DNA of 46,985 nucleotides from Gallionella sp. (GCA_024641025.1 JAHEDW010000013.1:1-46985); one strand, 5' to 3'. Counted from the stretch's first letter, positions 26,940 through 35,063 are shown. The notes: a model not told the origin generated them from the sequence alone. Numbers and translations: made by a program.

Positions 26940-28589
26940 TTATTTCTGTACGAGGTATTCCGGTGATGCCATTGTCAGGAAAATCGCCAGGTAAACCTTG
27001 TTTAATGGACTGTTTCTGGAATTCGAATTGATTGCAGTGAGTATCTGGCTGCGCAAAGTCGGGGACATCTGGTTCTGCATCATCAGCAGATTGATACGAT
27101 CCACCAATAGATCAGGGGTGTCGGCTAATGATAATTCGGCAGCGTAATCTGGTTGGATGTCACGAGGATTTCCCGTTCCGGCGCCATACTGGATCACGCC
27201 GCGCATGAAATTCAGGTAACCAACCACTGAAGTTTCTTCCGTAATCTGCATTTCCGGAGCAACGATGTTTGCTGCTGCAATGCTGGTATTTGGCGGTTGA
27301 AATTCAGGGCGGTAGAAGTTGAAAACAGAAGGTGAACGCATTGGTGTCTGGCCCAGGGCATTCTGCGTGTTGTCCAGACTGGTGATCAGAAAGCGTGACG
27401 AGCTGGATTTAACATGAAATGCCCTCATCCAATTTGCTAACCGGATTACAGGCTCGCGCAATTTTCCGCTGGTATTGCTGCCGGACGGGGTGATTGCTTC
27501 GGGATCCAGAAGGACTGCTTTGATGACTGCCCTCATGTCGCCGCGTATCCCTTGTCCGTTGTTGGCGAATGCGGCGGCAACACGGGCTATGTATGCGGGA
27601 CTAGGATTGCTTGTTACCAATCGCTGTATCAATTGGCGCCCGATGAAAGGTCCTACATTAGGGTGATTGAACAGCGTGTCCAGCGCGATCATTAGACTTG
27701 TCTCGCCAGACGTGGCGGCGGGAATGCTTACGCCCAGGAAATCTTTCGGCAATACTTCATGGTATGCAGGATAGTTCTGCATCGGCAGCCAATCCCTGTT
27801 TGGATCTGGTGTTGGGGAGTTGTTGCCAAAGAAGCGGCCACTTGACTTGTCCGGGCCTGCCCAGCTCCAGCCGGTAAACACTTTGGCCAGACCTTTTATA
27901 TCGTCATTGGTATAAGTCGCAGTTGCTGGTGTAGTGGTGTCTGTTCCATCCTGATTGAGCATTCTCAGTCCAATCGTGAACAGCTGCATGATCTCGCGCG
28001 CATAGTTTTCATCCGGCACGCGAGCCCCTATTGTTTTTTGGTTTCGCAGAGAGCTTAGGTAAATACCCATTGCCGGATGCAATGAGACTGCTTCGAGCAG
28101 GTCACGGAAATTGCCGAATGCATAGGCACCCAACATATCGTAGTAATGTCCTACGCCCCGAGGCATACCTGCAAGGGTATCATTCTGGAATGAGATGACG
28201 AAGATTTGCGACAGTGCATAAGCGACTCGTTGGCGCAATTGATCGTCTCCATTGACTGCTTGTTGCCAGAAGGATTCAAGGAACGCATCCTCGCTCAGGG
28301 ATTGTCCTGCAGGCAGGTTGCCCTGAGATTGGTTTATATAGGAGAAATGAAGGGTTTGCGGCTTCGCGAACTGGTCGTTAAACCAGGCGGAAGTGCCAAT
28401 ATTGCTCAGGCGAGAAATTTCTTCTGCGGTAGGACCAAAAGTTGCTTGTGTAAGGATTCGTGATGCTTGCTCCGGCGTGGGCTGGACAACATCAGAAGTT
28501 GTTTCGACATTGTTACCGCATGAAGCGAGCAGTAATGTGATTAACGCAATTAATAAAACATATGACGTGTATCGTCTGGAAACGTTCAT
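26940..28589 (-). CDS. DUF1800 family lipoprotein
   Basis: 549-residue protein from the ATG at 28589, chosen because it gives a compact lipoprotein signal with lipobox LLASC; the frame is open 12 codons further. DUF1800 motifs are present: ILTQATFGPTAEEI near the start, RQRVAYALSQIFVIS, NENYARE-type NYAREIMQLFTIG, FTGWSW, and PVIRLANWMRAF. Function is unknown across the family; it nearly always travels with DUF1501. Here the pair is followed by a haem lipoprotein, so the three may form an envelope complex. Confidence 0.9.
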   Translation of the reverse strand: MNVSRRYTSYVLLIALITLLLASCGNNVETTSDVVQPTPEQASRILTQATFGPTAEEISRLSNIGTSAWFNDQFAKPQTLHFSYINQSQGNLPAGQSLSEDAFLESFWQQAVNGDDQLRQRVAYALSQIFVISFQNDTLAGMPRGVGHYYDMLGAYAFGNFRDLLEAVSLHPAMGIYLSSLRNQKTIGARVPDENYAREIMQLFTIGLRMLNQDGTDTTTPATATYTNDDIKGLAKVFTGWSWAGPDKSSGRFFGNNSPTPDPNRDWLPMQNYPAYHEVLPKDFLGVSIPAATSGETSLMIALDTLFNHPNVGPFIGRQLIQRLVTSNPSPAYIARVAAAFANNGQGIRGDMRAVIKAVLLDPEAITPSGSNTSGKLREPVIRLANWMRAFHVKSSSSRFLITSLDNTQNALGQTPMRSPSVFNFYRPEFQPPNTSIAAANIVAPEMQITEETSVVGYLNFMRGVIQYGAGTGNPRDIQPDYAAELSLADTPDLLVDRINLLMMQNQMSPTLRSQILTAINSNSRNSPLNKVYLAIFLTMASPEYLVQK

Positions 28590-28798
28590 GATCAAATCAC
28601 TACCCGAAAAGTATCCCTTATCCAATAAAATTCTTAAAGTCGATCAAGGCTGCCGCACAAAAGCAACGGGTATGCCTTGCGTCTGTCAGATGCACTGCAT
28701 CGCTTGCTTTACCGGCCGGACGGCTCTGCCAGTGCGTGGTGCGACTTGGTTTATGCTTGATTGTCATCCGTATTTATGCAAATTGAGATTGAAGTGGG

Positions 28799-29365
28799 TC
28801 AGAATCGATAGAGAGCGTTGAGATACACGGACTTATCACTGCCGATCATGTTTACTCCAAGGCGTGCACTGGTTTTCCTGCTCAAATCGACATGTATTCC
28901 TGCACCTCCCGTTACACCGGTTCTACGGGTCTCGGTAGTTATGGAAGTGGCTGGTGGAACAGGTATACCCGGATTGTTGACCGTATATTTTTCAATATAG
29001 AGTTCGTAGCCGATTTTTACGTAAAGAGCCATCGGGCCCATATCGTTGAATTTAATCGGGAACTTCGCCAAGCCTGATGCTCCGACTCTGGAACGTTTAA
29101 GATCGGTTGTGGGCGTGTAAACAGGATCCACATAGTCATAACTGATTTCCATCCCAAACATGCCCATTGTTTGGTAGCCCAGTAATGCACCAATTGTCGA
29201 ATCCCCCAATTGAACGCCGATATAGGATCCCGAGCTACCTGATGCAGGCGTATCTGAAGGCGTTGTTGCTGGTGGATTTGAGCTTATAGGAGTAGGAGCA
29301 GGCTTGGCAGCCATTGCCTGGTTTGCTGTAAATAAACATAGGGCAGCGAAAAGTAGTTGTTTCAT
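28799..29365 (-). CDS. Small outer-membrane beta-barrel protein, copy 1
   Basis: 188-residue exported protein with a signal peptide (ending AMA), a low-complexity Pro/Ser/Thr linker (about 20-46), and an eight-strand-like barrel ending in YRF, the C-terminal aromatic expected for outer-membrane insertion. It resembles OmpA/OmpW-size barrels without a peptidoglycan domain. The next gene upstream is a paralogue: both have YxGVQL/YAGLQL first strands, LLGYQ/MLGYQ, FPIKF/FPMKL, GVN/GVD and SVYLNALYRF/SVYLGIIFRF ends. The linker is the main difference. The ligand is unknown. Confidence 0.8.
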   Translation of the reverse strand: MKQLLFAALCLFTANQAMAAKPAPTPISSNPPATTPSDTPASGSSGSYIGVQLGDSTIGALLGYQTMGMFGMEISYDYVDPVYTPTTDLKRSRVGASGLAKFPIKFNDMGPMALYVKIGYELYIEKYTVNNPGIPVPPATSITTETRRTGVTGGAGIHVDLSRKTSARLGVNMIGSDKSVYLNALYRF

Positions 29366-29388
29366 TATTTACCTAACGTTGGGTTCGT

Positions 29389-29889
29389 TCAGAACCTGAA
29401 TATTATTCCCAGATAAACGGATCGATCTCGATCAACAATATCTACTCCGACACGTCCGTTAAGGCTTGGGTAAAAATCGTATTGTGCTCCCCCACCAAAG
29501 AACGCCTGGTTTTCTGAGTTGGTATATGAGCCACTGTAAGTAACAGATACAGGAAAGCTGTAGTTAACTTTTTTGGAGATACGCGCGTATCCCGCCTTTG
29601 CAAACAAGAAGTAGGGTGAACCACCGGATAATTTCATCGGGAACATGAACAAGGCAGCAATGCCGGCTTGGGTAATTTTCGTCTCTGAGGTAGCCCCAGC
29701 CTGTTCAATGGAAGTTTTTGAGCTTGTTCCAAACACTTCCACAGCGTATGTTTTGTCGATCTGGTAACCCAGCATTGCTGATCCAGATGAATTATCCAGC
29801 TGAAGGCCTGCATAGAGAGGAGTGTAAGCTGCCAGAGCAGGAGTCGAGGCGATAATATACAAAATGCCGGCTGCCAGAATTCTATTCAT
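29389..29889 (-). CDS. Small outer-membrane beta-barrel protein, copy 2
   Basis: 166-residue exported paralogue of the preceding barrel, lacking its Pro-rich linker. The signal peptide ends PALA. The strand pattern finishes at IFRF. CAGGAG precedes the ATG. The two genes are 23 bases apart on the same strand and look like a tandem duplication now well diverged. The repeated sequence around SVYL near the C-terminus is the best conserved part. Confidence 0.8.
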   Translation of the reverse strand: MNRILAAGILYIIASTPALAAYTPLYAGLQLDNSSGSAMLGYQIDKTYAVEVFGTSSKTSIEQAGATSETKITQAGIAALFMFPMKLSGGSPYFLFAKAGYARISKKVNYSFPVSVTYSGSYTNSENQAFFGGGAQYDFYPSLNGRVGVDIVDRDRSVYLGIIFRF

Positions 29890-30286
29890 ACAACTCCTGA
29901 GAGTAAAAAATTGTGGCTCTTGACGTTGCCAGCTTTCAATCGGGTTATCTTACGATAGCAAGTAATAGTTAGTGGATAATTAGCCAATTGCAATTATCTT
30001 GGTCTGCTGAAGCAGCAAACGAATCAAGTTAATTAAGACAATCTGGCCATCCCGGGAAAAGCCAGCTGCTCAAGAAGGCTTGGAATATTCATGTTGCTTG
30101 ATTCATTAAATGAATTCTTGGAGATGTATTGTCCGATTTATTTGAACAGATTGGATGGGTTGTATATTAGTCGCGGTCCCGAACCTTGCTCAATGAAGAA
30201 ATTATCAATCTGCACTTGGCTATGAAGTAAGCTGATACCGTTTTCAGACCTATATGTTGATTGTTTTATTCAAAAATAATTGAGCT
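29890..30286. other. Intergenic region between divergent units
   Basis: About 400 bases with no gene. AT-rich throughout. It should hold the promoter of the barrel pair (minus strand) at its left end and sits before the boxed promoter at its right. No repeat or RNA structure stood out. Confidence 0.4.
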
Positions 30287-30319
30287 CTTAAGCGATTCTT
30301 AAGGTTTGCTGTCTATATT
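30287..30319 (+). promoter_or_regulatory. PmrA/QseB-type box and -10 element, site 2
   Basis: CTTAAG (30287-30292), cgatt, CTTAAG (30298-30303), ten bases, TATATT (30314-30319). The 17-base box including its spacer is identical to site 1, as is the distance to the -10. The start codon of the second 36-residue gene is 47 bases further on. Confidence 0.8.
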
Positions 30320-30350
30320 GCTCGCATTGCATTGTAATAATGGAGCCAAG

Positions 30351-30461
30351 ATGAAATCAGCTTATGAGTATGTTTTCAAGATGGCAAGATGGGCCGTAGC
30401 GGGAATGGTGATGTTTATTATTGTATTGCCGGCGCTAACATCCTTGAGCCCTTACATCTAG
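30351..30461 (+). CDS. 36-residue single-helix membrane peptide, copy 2
   Basis: Paralogue of the peptide at 20732 with the same length. N-terminal part MKSAYEYVFKMARW, helix AVAGMVMFIIVLPALTS, tail ending PYI. About half of the positions are identical, while the DNA outside the coding region and promoter is not similar, which is a sign of selection on the protein. TGGAGCC lies before the ATG. A hairpin terminator follows 20 bases after the stop. Location: inner membrane, predicted with the basic N-terminus inside. Confidence 0.75.
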   Translation: MKSAYEYVFKMARWAVAGMVMFIIVLPALTSLSPYI

Positions 30462-30481
30462 TCGAGCGTATTAATCATAAA

Positions 30482-30512
30482 TTCCGGTGTTTCCGCACCG
30501 GAAATTTCTTTT
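30482..30512 (+). terminator. Rho-independent terminator of the second 36-residue gene
   Basis: TTCCGGTG (30482-30489) pairs with CACCGGAA (30496-30503) around a six-base loop, followed by ATTTCTTTT. Good stem plus T-rich tail on the plus strand. This makes the peptide gene a stand-alone transcript. Confidence 0.75.
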
Positions 30513-30654
30513 AGAGACCAAACCTTTCATCGAACGAAGCGGGGCACACCTGGGACTAAGGGAAGATGTGGCCTAGGCTTATATTCCTGTGGTCTCAACT
30601 CGATACTTCGGCAGCTCATTGCCTGATAACCATCCCGTGCAATTTATCTGGTTA

Positions 30655-30687
30655 CTTAAGGAATCCTTAAGAATCATCTCTTACATT
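30655..30687 (+). promoter_or_regulatory. PmrA/QseB-type box and -10 element, site 3
   Basis: CTTAAG (30655-30660), gaatc, CTTAAG (30666-30671), ten bases, TACATT (30682-30687). Same hexamers and spacing as sites 1 and 2 but with a different five-base spacer, so the hexamers themselves are what is conserved. It lies 82 bases before the TPR-methyltransferase gene. Confidence 0.78.
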
Positions 30688-30752
30688 CTTTAACCCTGAG
30701 ACGAAGTTAAAGAATGATGAATTGGAAAAACGTATGAAGAGGATTTATTGAG

Positions 30753-32042
30753 ATGAGCGATAAACACTTTCAGCGGGCATACAGCTCGCATATGGCAGGT
30801 GACAGGGAAACTGCCAAGCGGCTATATGAGAAGGTGTTGATGAAACAACCCAAGCATGTTGATGCGAGATATATGCTAGGTACACTGCTTGCTGAATCTG
30901 GAGAAATCGAACTGGCATTGACACACTTGAAAGCTGCTGCGATACGTATGCCAAATTCACCCATGATACATACGAATCTGGGCAATGCTTATTTGAAGCT
31001 GGACAAGCTTGACCAAGCAGGCGAGTGTTACAAAAAGGCGCTTAAACTTGATCCGCTCGTTCCTGAAACCCTGTTTAACCTGGGGATGATCTTCCATCGA
31101 CAAGGAAGTCTGGACGAAGCCACGTCTTACATCGAGCGCAGCATTGAAGTTAATCCTGCCTTTCATGAAGCGTATATGATGCTCAGTAAAATTTACCGCG
31201 AACAAGGCCAGCCTGAACTTTCCGCCGCATGCTTCATAAAGGTTCTTGCTATCAAACCCGATAAAATTGAAGCGCTTTTTGAGCTAGGGAATTTGTATGC
31301 AGCCAGCCAGGACCATACTAATGCTGTTTTCTACTTCAAGCGCGTTCTTGAAATAGATCCTGGCAACGAATCTGCTCGGCATGCAGTTGCCGCTTTGTCG
31401 GGGCAGACAACAGAAACAGCTCCTCGAACACATGTCGAGAATCTCTTTGACGACTTATCGGGAGATTTTGATCATCATCTTGAGCAGTTGGGATACCGTA
31501 CACCGGAAATATTGAAAGAAATGGTTATCTCGTTGGCGGGCGAGTCGGCAAGTTTTGACTACGCCATCGATATGGGCTGTGGAACCGGATTGTCAGGCAT
31601 ACAATTCAAGAAGATGGCGAAATGTTTCACCGGAATCGATCTGTCACAGAAGATGATCGAGCTGGCCCGTGCAAAAAACATTTATGACGAACTTTTCAGG
31701 GGCGATGTATGCCAATATCTGGACTCATCGCAACATCAATATGATTTGTTCATTGCCGCTGATGTTTTTATCTACATTGGTGAACTGGCTGAAATATTCA
31801 GTAAGGTTCGAGCCCATGCGAAGCCAGGTTCCCTGTTTGTTTTTTCAACAGAAGTGGAAACGGAACAAGGTTATATCCTTCGTCCGTCCGGCCGATACGC
31901 CCATTCAAGAAACTACATCGAAGCGCTTGCTGATAATAACAGCTACACCATAGTGTCCTCTCAAACAACGATCTTGCGCAAGGAAGCACAGCAGCGAATC
32001 ATTGGAGAGTTGTTTGTGTTGAAACTTGAACATGACATCTGA
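30753..32042 (+). CDS. TPR-repeat protein with SAM-dependent methyltransferase domain
   Basis: 429-residue cytosolic protein without signal peptide. About six tetratricopeptide repeats (residues 1-215, e.g. NLGNAYLKLDKLDQAGECYK) are followed by a class I methyltransferase domain (about 240-420). Its SAM motif is DMGCGTG at 273-279, followed by an acidic GIDLS strand end. Such fusions often methylate small molecules or protein partners held by the TPR part; the substrate is unknown. GAGGA precedes the ATG, and a five-codon open frame ends one base before it. The upstream box places it under the same predicted regulator as the two 36-residue peptides. Confidence 0.87.
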   Translation: MSDKHFQRAYSSHMAGDRETAKRLYEKVLMKQPKHVDARYMLGTLLAESGEIELALTHLKAAAIRMPNSPMIHTNLGNAYLKLDKLDQAGECYKKALKLDPLVPETLFNLGMIFHRQGSLDEATSYIERSIEVNPAFHEAYMMLSKIYREQGQPELSAACFIKVLAIKPDKIEALFELGNLYAASQDHTNAVFYFKRVLEIDPGNESARHAVAALSGQTTETAPRTHVENLFDDLSGDFDHHLEQLGYRTPEILKEMVISLAGESASFDYAIDMGCGTGLSGIQFKKMAKCFTGIDLSQKMIELARAKNIYDELFRGDVCQYLDSSQHQYDLFIAADVFIYIGELAEIFSKVRAHAKPGSLFVFSTEVETEQGYILRPSGRYAHSRNYIEALADNNSYTIVSSQTTILRKEAQQRIIGELFVLKLEHDI

Positions 32043-32373
32043 ATGTGCAAGATATAACCGGCACCTAGATCGCAGGAGAGTGTCGAAGCGGATTTGACTC
32101 GGGGCTTTCTTTGCCGTTATTTCCCGGATGTTCTTTTCAACCTCGGATGAGCCGTCTTTCTCAATTGCAAGACGAAAAGTGTCAGGTTATTGTCAGTTTC
32201 AACACAATTTGTCATATCCTCGTCATCTCAATAATCCAATAAAATCTAATTATATCAATGGTTAGTAGGATTTTTTCTGATTTGGCATGCATTATGCTGT
32301 TTAACTATCAAGGCCGCTAATTCCGGTAGATTGGTTTAAACCGTAATGCGGATAAATCCGAAGGAGGTGTGTC
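32043..32373 (+). promoter_or_regulatory. Intergenic leader with a candidate sigma-54 promoter
   Basis: No gene seen. TTGGCAT-N5-ATGCT at 32282-32298 has the GG-N10-GC spacing of a -24/-12 sigma-54 promoter, with one mismatch in the -12 part. It would start a leader of about 80 bases for the 76-residue gene. Just before that gene a GGTTTAAACC palindrome and a small CGGAT/ATCCG stem precede the strong ribosome binding site. Confidence 0.4.
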
Positions 32374-32604
32374 ATGAAAATTACTATGGACATGAGCAGC
32401 TACGAAATCGAAAACGATACGATTGAGTTTGAGGAATTTGAAGAGCTTGGTGAGGAAATTCTGGACACCGGATGGAATCCGGCCGTTGACCTGGTTTGCG
32501 GTTTGCAACAGATTGAAGCCACGGTTGATTATGCGGCTGATGATTCTACGGCGGCAGTCCTCTCTGAAATCGTTTTGAGGAAAATGTATTCCTACAAGGA
32601 ATAA
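32374..32604 (+). CDS. Acidic 76-residue hypothetical protein
   Basis: Strong ribosome binding site AAGGAGGTG with good spacing before the ATG. The product is very acidic in its first half (TIEFEEFEELGEEILDTGW), then mixed (NPAVDLVCGLQQIEATVDY), with a single Cys and a short basic end. No signal peptide or membrane helix. I do not recognise it. The acidic leader-like N-terminus followed by a less charged core superficially resembles RiPP precursors, but no modification or protease genes are nearby; a small regulatory or chaperone-like protein is equally possible. Confidence 0.65.
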   Translation: MKITMDMSSYEIENDTIEFEEFEELGEEILDTGWNPAVDLVCGLQQIEATVDYAADDSTAAVLSEIVLRKMYSYKE

Positions 32605-32650
32605 CGGTCTGCTGCGTGGATTAGGGGTTGGTTGCGTCCAAAAATGCGCG

Positions 32651-33035
32651 TTTACTCATATTGCGCTTCATGATAATTTTTGTAATCAATGTGTTACGAG
32701 TGATCCATACATCATAATTTGAGAATAATTTACGCCAAAAGCTGTAATTATCACTATAGATTTACACATAAACCGCAAGCTATATAACTTGCTGATAAAA
32801 AATAAATATGGTTCGTGGATGTTCTAGCTACACATTGGTAAAGTTACTTGTGGTTCGTCTAGTTGATTTGTATACATCGTTGCGATTCAATTTCAACTGG
32901 CGCCCGCTTTATAAAATCTGACTCTGCGTTTTCGCTGCATAATAGACTAAACAGAGATTATTACTTGTGTCTGCTTTACGCAGCAGGATTGTGGACGTTG
33001 GGCTCACTATCTCTTACTTCCTCTCCGAGCCCATT
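32651..33035 (+). repeat. Diverged 385-bp non-coding direct repeat, copy A
   Basis: Aligns over its whole length with 38442-38825. Best conserved blocks are TTTACTCATA at the start, the CATAAAC-GCAAG-TATATAAC region, GTTACTTGTGGTTCG (32843-32857), CTGGCGCC-GCTTTATA, ATTATTACTTGTGT (32957-32970) with GCTTTACGCAG, and TCTTACTTCC (33012-33021). The CTGC/GCAG pair around 32971-32983 can form a small stem. Reading frames are not conserved between copies. Confidence 0.8.
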
Positions 33036-33332
33036 GGAGATATTCAGCGTGCTAAGTGAGGGCCAAGTTGTTAGCCGAGACTGCCTCGTTTTCCCGCCAG
33101 AGTAGATGGCTTCTTCACATGTTTGGGAGCGCATGCGATTGGAACTATCACAGCTCCGCTTCGGAACGTTTATGCTTCCAATCAGGCTCAAAGACGTTTT
33201 GCTTCGAGCCCCGTGGAGAAACAAGGCTAACCTAATCCTCTGTATACCTGGATTAATTTAGAGTCGGTCAGCAGGATGTTGCATACCCTGCGTACAGCAA
33301 ATACGCTGCTACATGCAGGGGATCAAAACCGC
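33036..33332. other. Gene-free stretch with a nested hairpin before fccB
   Basis: No gene seen. CCCTGC (33286-33291) and GCAGGG (33315-33320), with CAGC/GCTG inside, form a nested imperfect hairpin just downstream of the fccB stop (minus strand). There is no T-run, so termination is possible but unproven. Confidence 0.35.
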
Positions 33333-34604
33333 TCAGGCCAGAACGTCGTTCAGGATGTTTTCCAGCCAGTAACCAGCCAGTGTCCCCTCGATTTCGGTGC
33401 GTTTTTCGGAAACGCCACCGCCTGGTGCGGAGACCATGGACTTTTTCTCCTTGTCAAAACGGTATACGTTAGCTACATGCATTGCTTCGCTGGTGCTCAC
33501 CATGCTGTAGCAGGTATTGGCAATGGCCGGGTCACCATCGGGCTGGGTTCCTCCTAGCATGTCGATGATTGCGGCCGCACATATCTTGGCCTGCGATGTG
33601 GCCATATGTCCGGATTTTGGCAATGCTGCCAACACCGAATCGCCTATAACATGGATATTTTTCTGCAGGGTTGATTCGTAGCTCAGGAAATCTACCGGAC
33701 ACCACCTTCCGCCATCGTCAACCACCCCGGCTATCTTCGCAACAGCTCCGGCCCTCATCGGGGGGATGACATTCAGCACATCTGCTTTTACATCCTCGAA
33801 TTCAGTGGTCGCTACTCTTCCTGCAGCATTAACCTTTTTCACTGTTGCGTCCGCGTGATAATCAATCATGCCCGGATAAAGGTCGTTCCAGGCAGCCCTG
33901 AATAATCCCTTTTTCGAAACTATATCCGAGTTGGCGTCCAGAAGAATCACCTTGGACTTCGGCTTATGCTGCTTCAAGTAGTGTGCAACTTGACAGGCAC
34001 GCTCATAAGGTCCCGGCGGGCAGCGGTAAGGCATCTTAGGTACTGAAATGGCAAACACTCCGCCATCAGGCATGGATTCAAGCTGCTTCCTTAGCGTGAT
34101 GGTCTGGTTGCCAGCCTTCCACGCATGCGGAATATCGCTCTCGGACACCTGCGCATTCAATCCTTCGATTTCATCCCAGATAAAGTCGACTCCAGGAGCA
34201 ACAACCAATCGATCGTAACGCAGCTGCCCTTTTTTTAGAGTGACTGTTTGTTTCTGGGAATCGATGCCGACGACTTCATCATTGATGACATTAACACCGT
34301 GCTTGTTCTTGAGGGCATGATATTCCCTTGTCAGATCACCGATGGTGCGCATTCCACTGAGCACCGTATTGCTCATCGGACAGGAGACAAACTGCGCATT
34401 GCGTTCGACCATCGTTACGTCGACGGTGCCCTGGCTCCACATGCGGATATATTTGGCGGCTGTTGCCCCACCAAATCCTCCACCTATTACAACAACGCTT
34501 GCACCCTTGCTTTTTCCACCCGACACTGCCGCACAGCCCGGAAAGGCAGCGAGTGCAACTCCGGCAGCAGAAAATTTAATGAATTCACGACGATTCAATT
34601 TCAT
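33333..34604 (-). CDS. fccB: Flavocytochrome c sulfide dehydrogenase, flavoprotein subunit
   Basis: Periplasmic flavoprotein that oxidises sulfide and passes electrons to the FccA cytochrome. 423 residues from the ATG at 34604, chosen for its GAGGGGG ribosome binding site and the Tat signal LNRREFIKFSAAG. The FAD-binding motif is VVVIGGGFGGATAAKYIR. Cys75 in FVSCPMSN matches the covalent FAD-binding Cys. Cys195 in RCPPGPYER and Cys365 in NTCYS match the redox-active disulfide of Allochromatium FccB. The C-terminal FCSD domain is complete. It is cotranscribed with fccA, 69 bases upstream. Confidence 0.94.
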   Translation of the reverse strand: MKLNRREFIKFSAAGVALAAFPGCAAVSGGKSKGASVVVIGGGFGGATAAKYIRMWSQGTVDVTMVERNAQFVSCPMSNTVLSGMRTIGDLTREYHALKNKHGVNVINDEVVGIDSQKQTVTLKKGQLRYDRLVVAPGVDFIWDEIEGLNAQVSESDIPHAWKAGNQTITLRKQLESMPDGGVFAISVPKMPYRCPPGPYERACQVAHYLKQHKPKSKVILLDANSDIVSKKGLFRAAWNDLYPGMIDYHADATVKKVNAAGRVATTEFEDVKADVLNVIPPMRAGAVAKIAGVVDDGGRWCPVDFLSYESTLQKNIHVIGDSVLAALPKSGHMATSQAKICAAAIIDMLGGTQPDGDPAIANTCYSMVSTSEAMHVANVYRFDKEKKSMVSAPGGGVSEKRTEIEGTLAGYWLENILNDVLA

Positions 34605-34673
34605 GATGTTCCCCCTCAATAATGGTGGTTATGACTTTCCTTTCCCTAAATCACGATTACTCTGCATCTATTC

Positions 34674-34988
34674 CTAGCGTTTTTGCGCCGCAAAGTAATC
34701 AGCCATCAGTTCGAACTCCTCGTCGCTATAACCTTTGGCATGTTGATGCATCACTGTTGCAGATCGCTCCCCAGACTTGAAAGCTTTCATCTGAGCGATA
34801 AACAACTTCCTGTCCATTCCAGCCAGCACTGGTGTCCCGTTGACGCTATGCCCATCCGTACCGTGACATGCTGCACAGGATCCTGAAAGGTTACGTGCGT
34901 GGTTGCTGACTTCAGCCATGGCTTGCGGGACAGCTACACAACCCACCATACATGCAATTACTATTGCTCTAACACGAATTTGTTTCAT
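34674..34988 (-). CDS. fccA: Monohaem cytochrome c, FccA-like subunit
   Basis: 104-residue periplasmic cytochrome with a signal peptide ending AMA and one haem site CAACH (38-42). Met residues in LAGMDRKL and VMHQHAKGYS are candidates for the sixth ligand. The helix ending DYFAAQKR closes a class I fold. Position before fccB indicates that it is the electron acceptor subunit. The classical Allochromatium FccA has two haems; this one-haem type corresponds to one half. The ribosome binding site is excellent (GAGGGGAGGAG). Confidence 0.88.
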   Translation of the reverse strand: MKQIRVRAIVIACMVGCVAVPQAMAEVSNHARNLSGSCAACHGTDGHSVNGTPVLAGMDRKLFIAQMKAFKSGERSATVMHQHAKGYSDEEFELMADYFAAQKR

Positions 34989-35030
34989 GACTCCTCCCCT
35001 CTATTCAAAAATCTACCAGTCGATCATTGA

Positions 35031-35063
35031 TCTATACGACACCTGTACTTTGTAAACAAAGTA
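35031..35063 (-). promoter_or_regulatory. fccAB promoter with overlapping inverted repeat
   Basis: Reading the minus strand: TTGTTT, a 17-base spacer and TATAGA (35036-35031) form a plausible promoter. The inverted repeat TACTTTGT-AA-ACAAAGTA (35046-35063) covers its -35. A repressor bound there would block fccAB transcription. The regulator is not in the window as far as I can see. Confidence 0.55.

Noticed and set aside
32863-33105. 80-codon open frame inside repeat copy A
   Set aside because: The corresponding frame in copy B contains stops and shifts, so the repeat is not conserved as protein.
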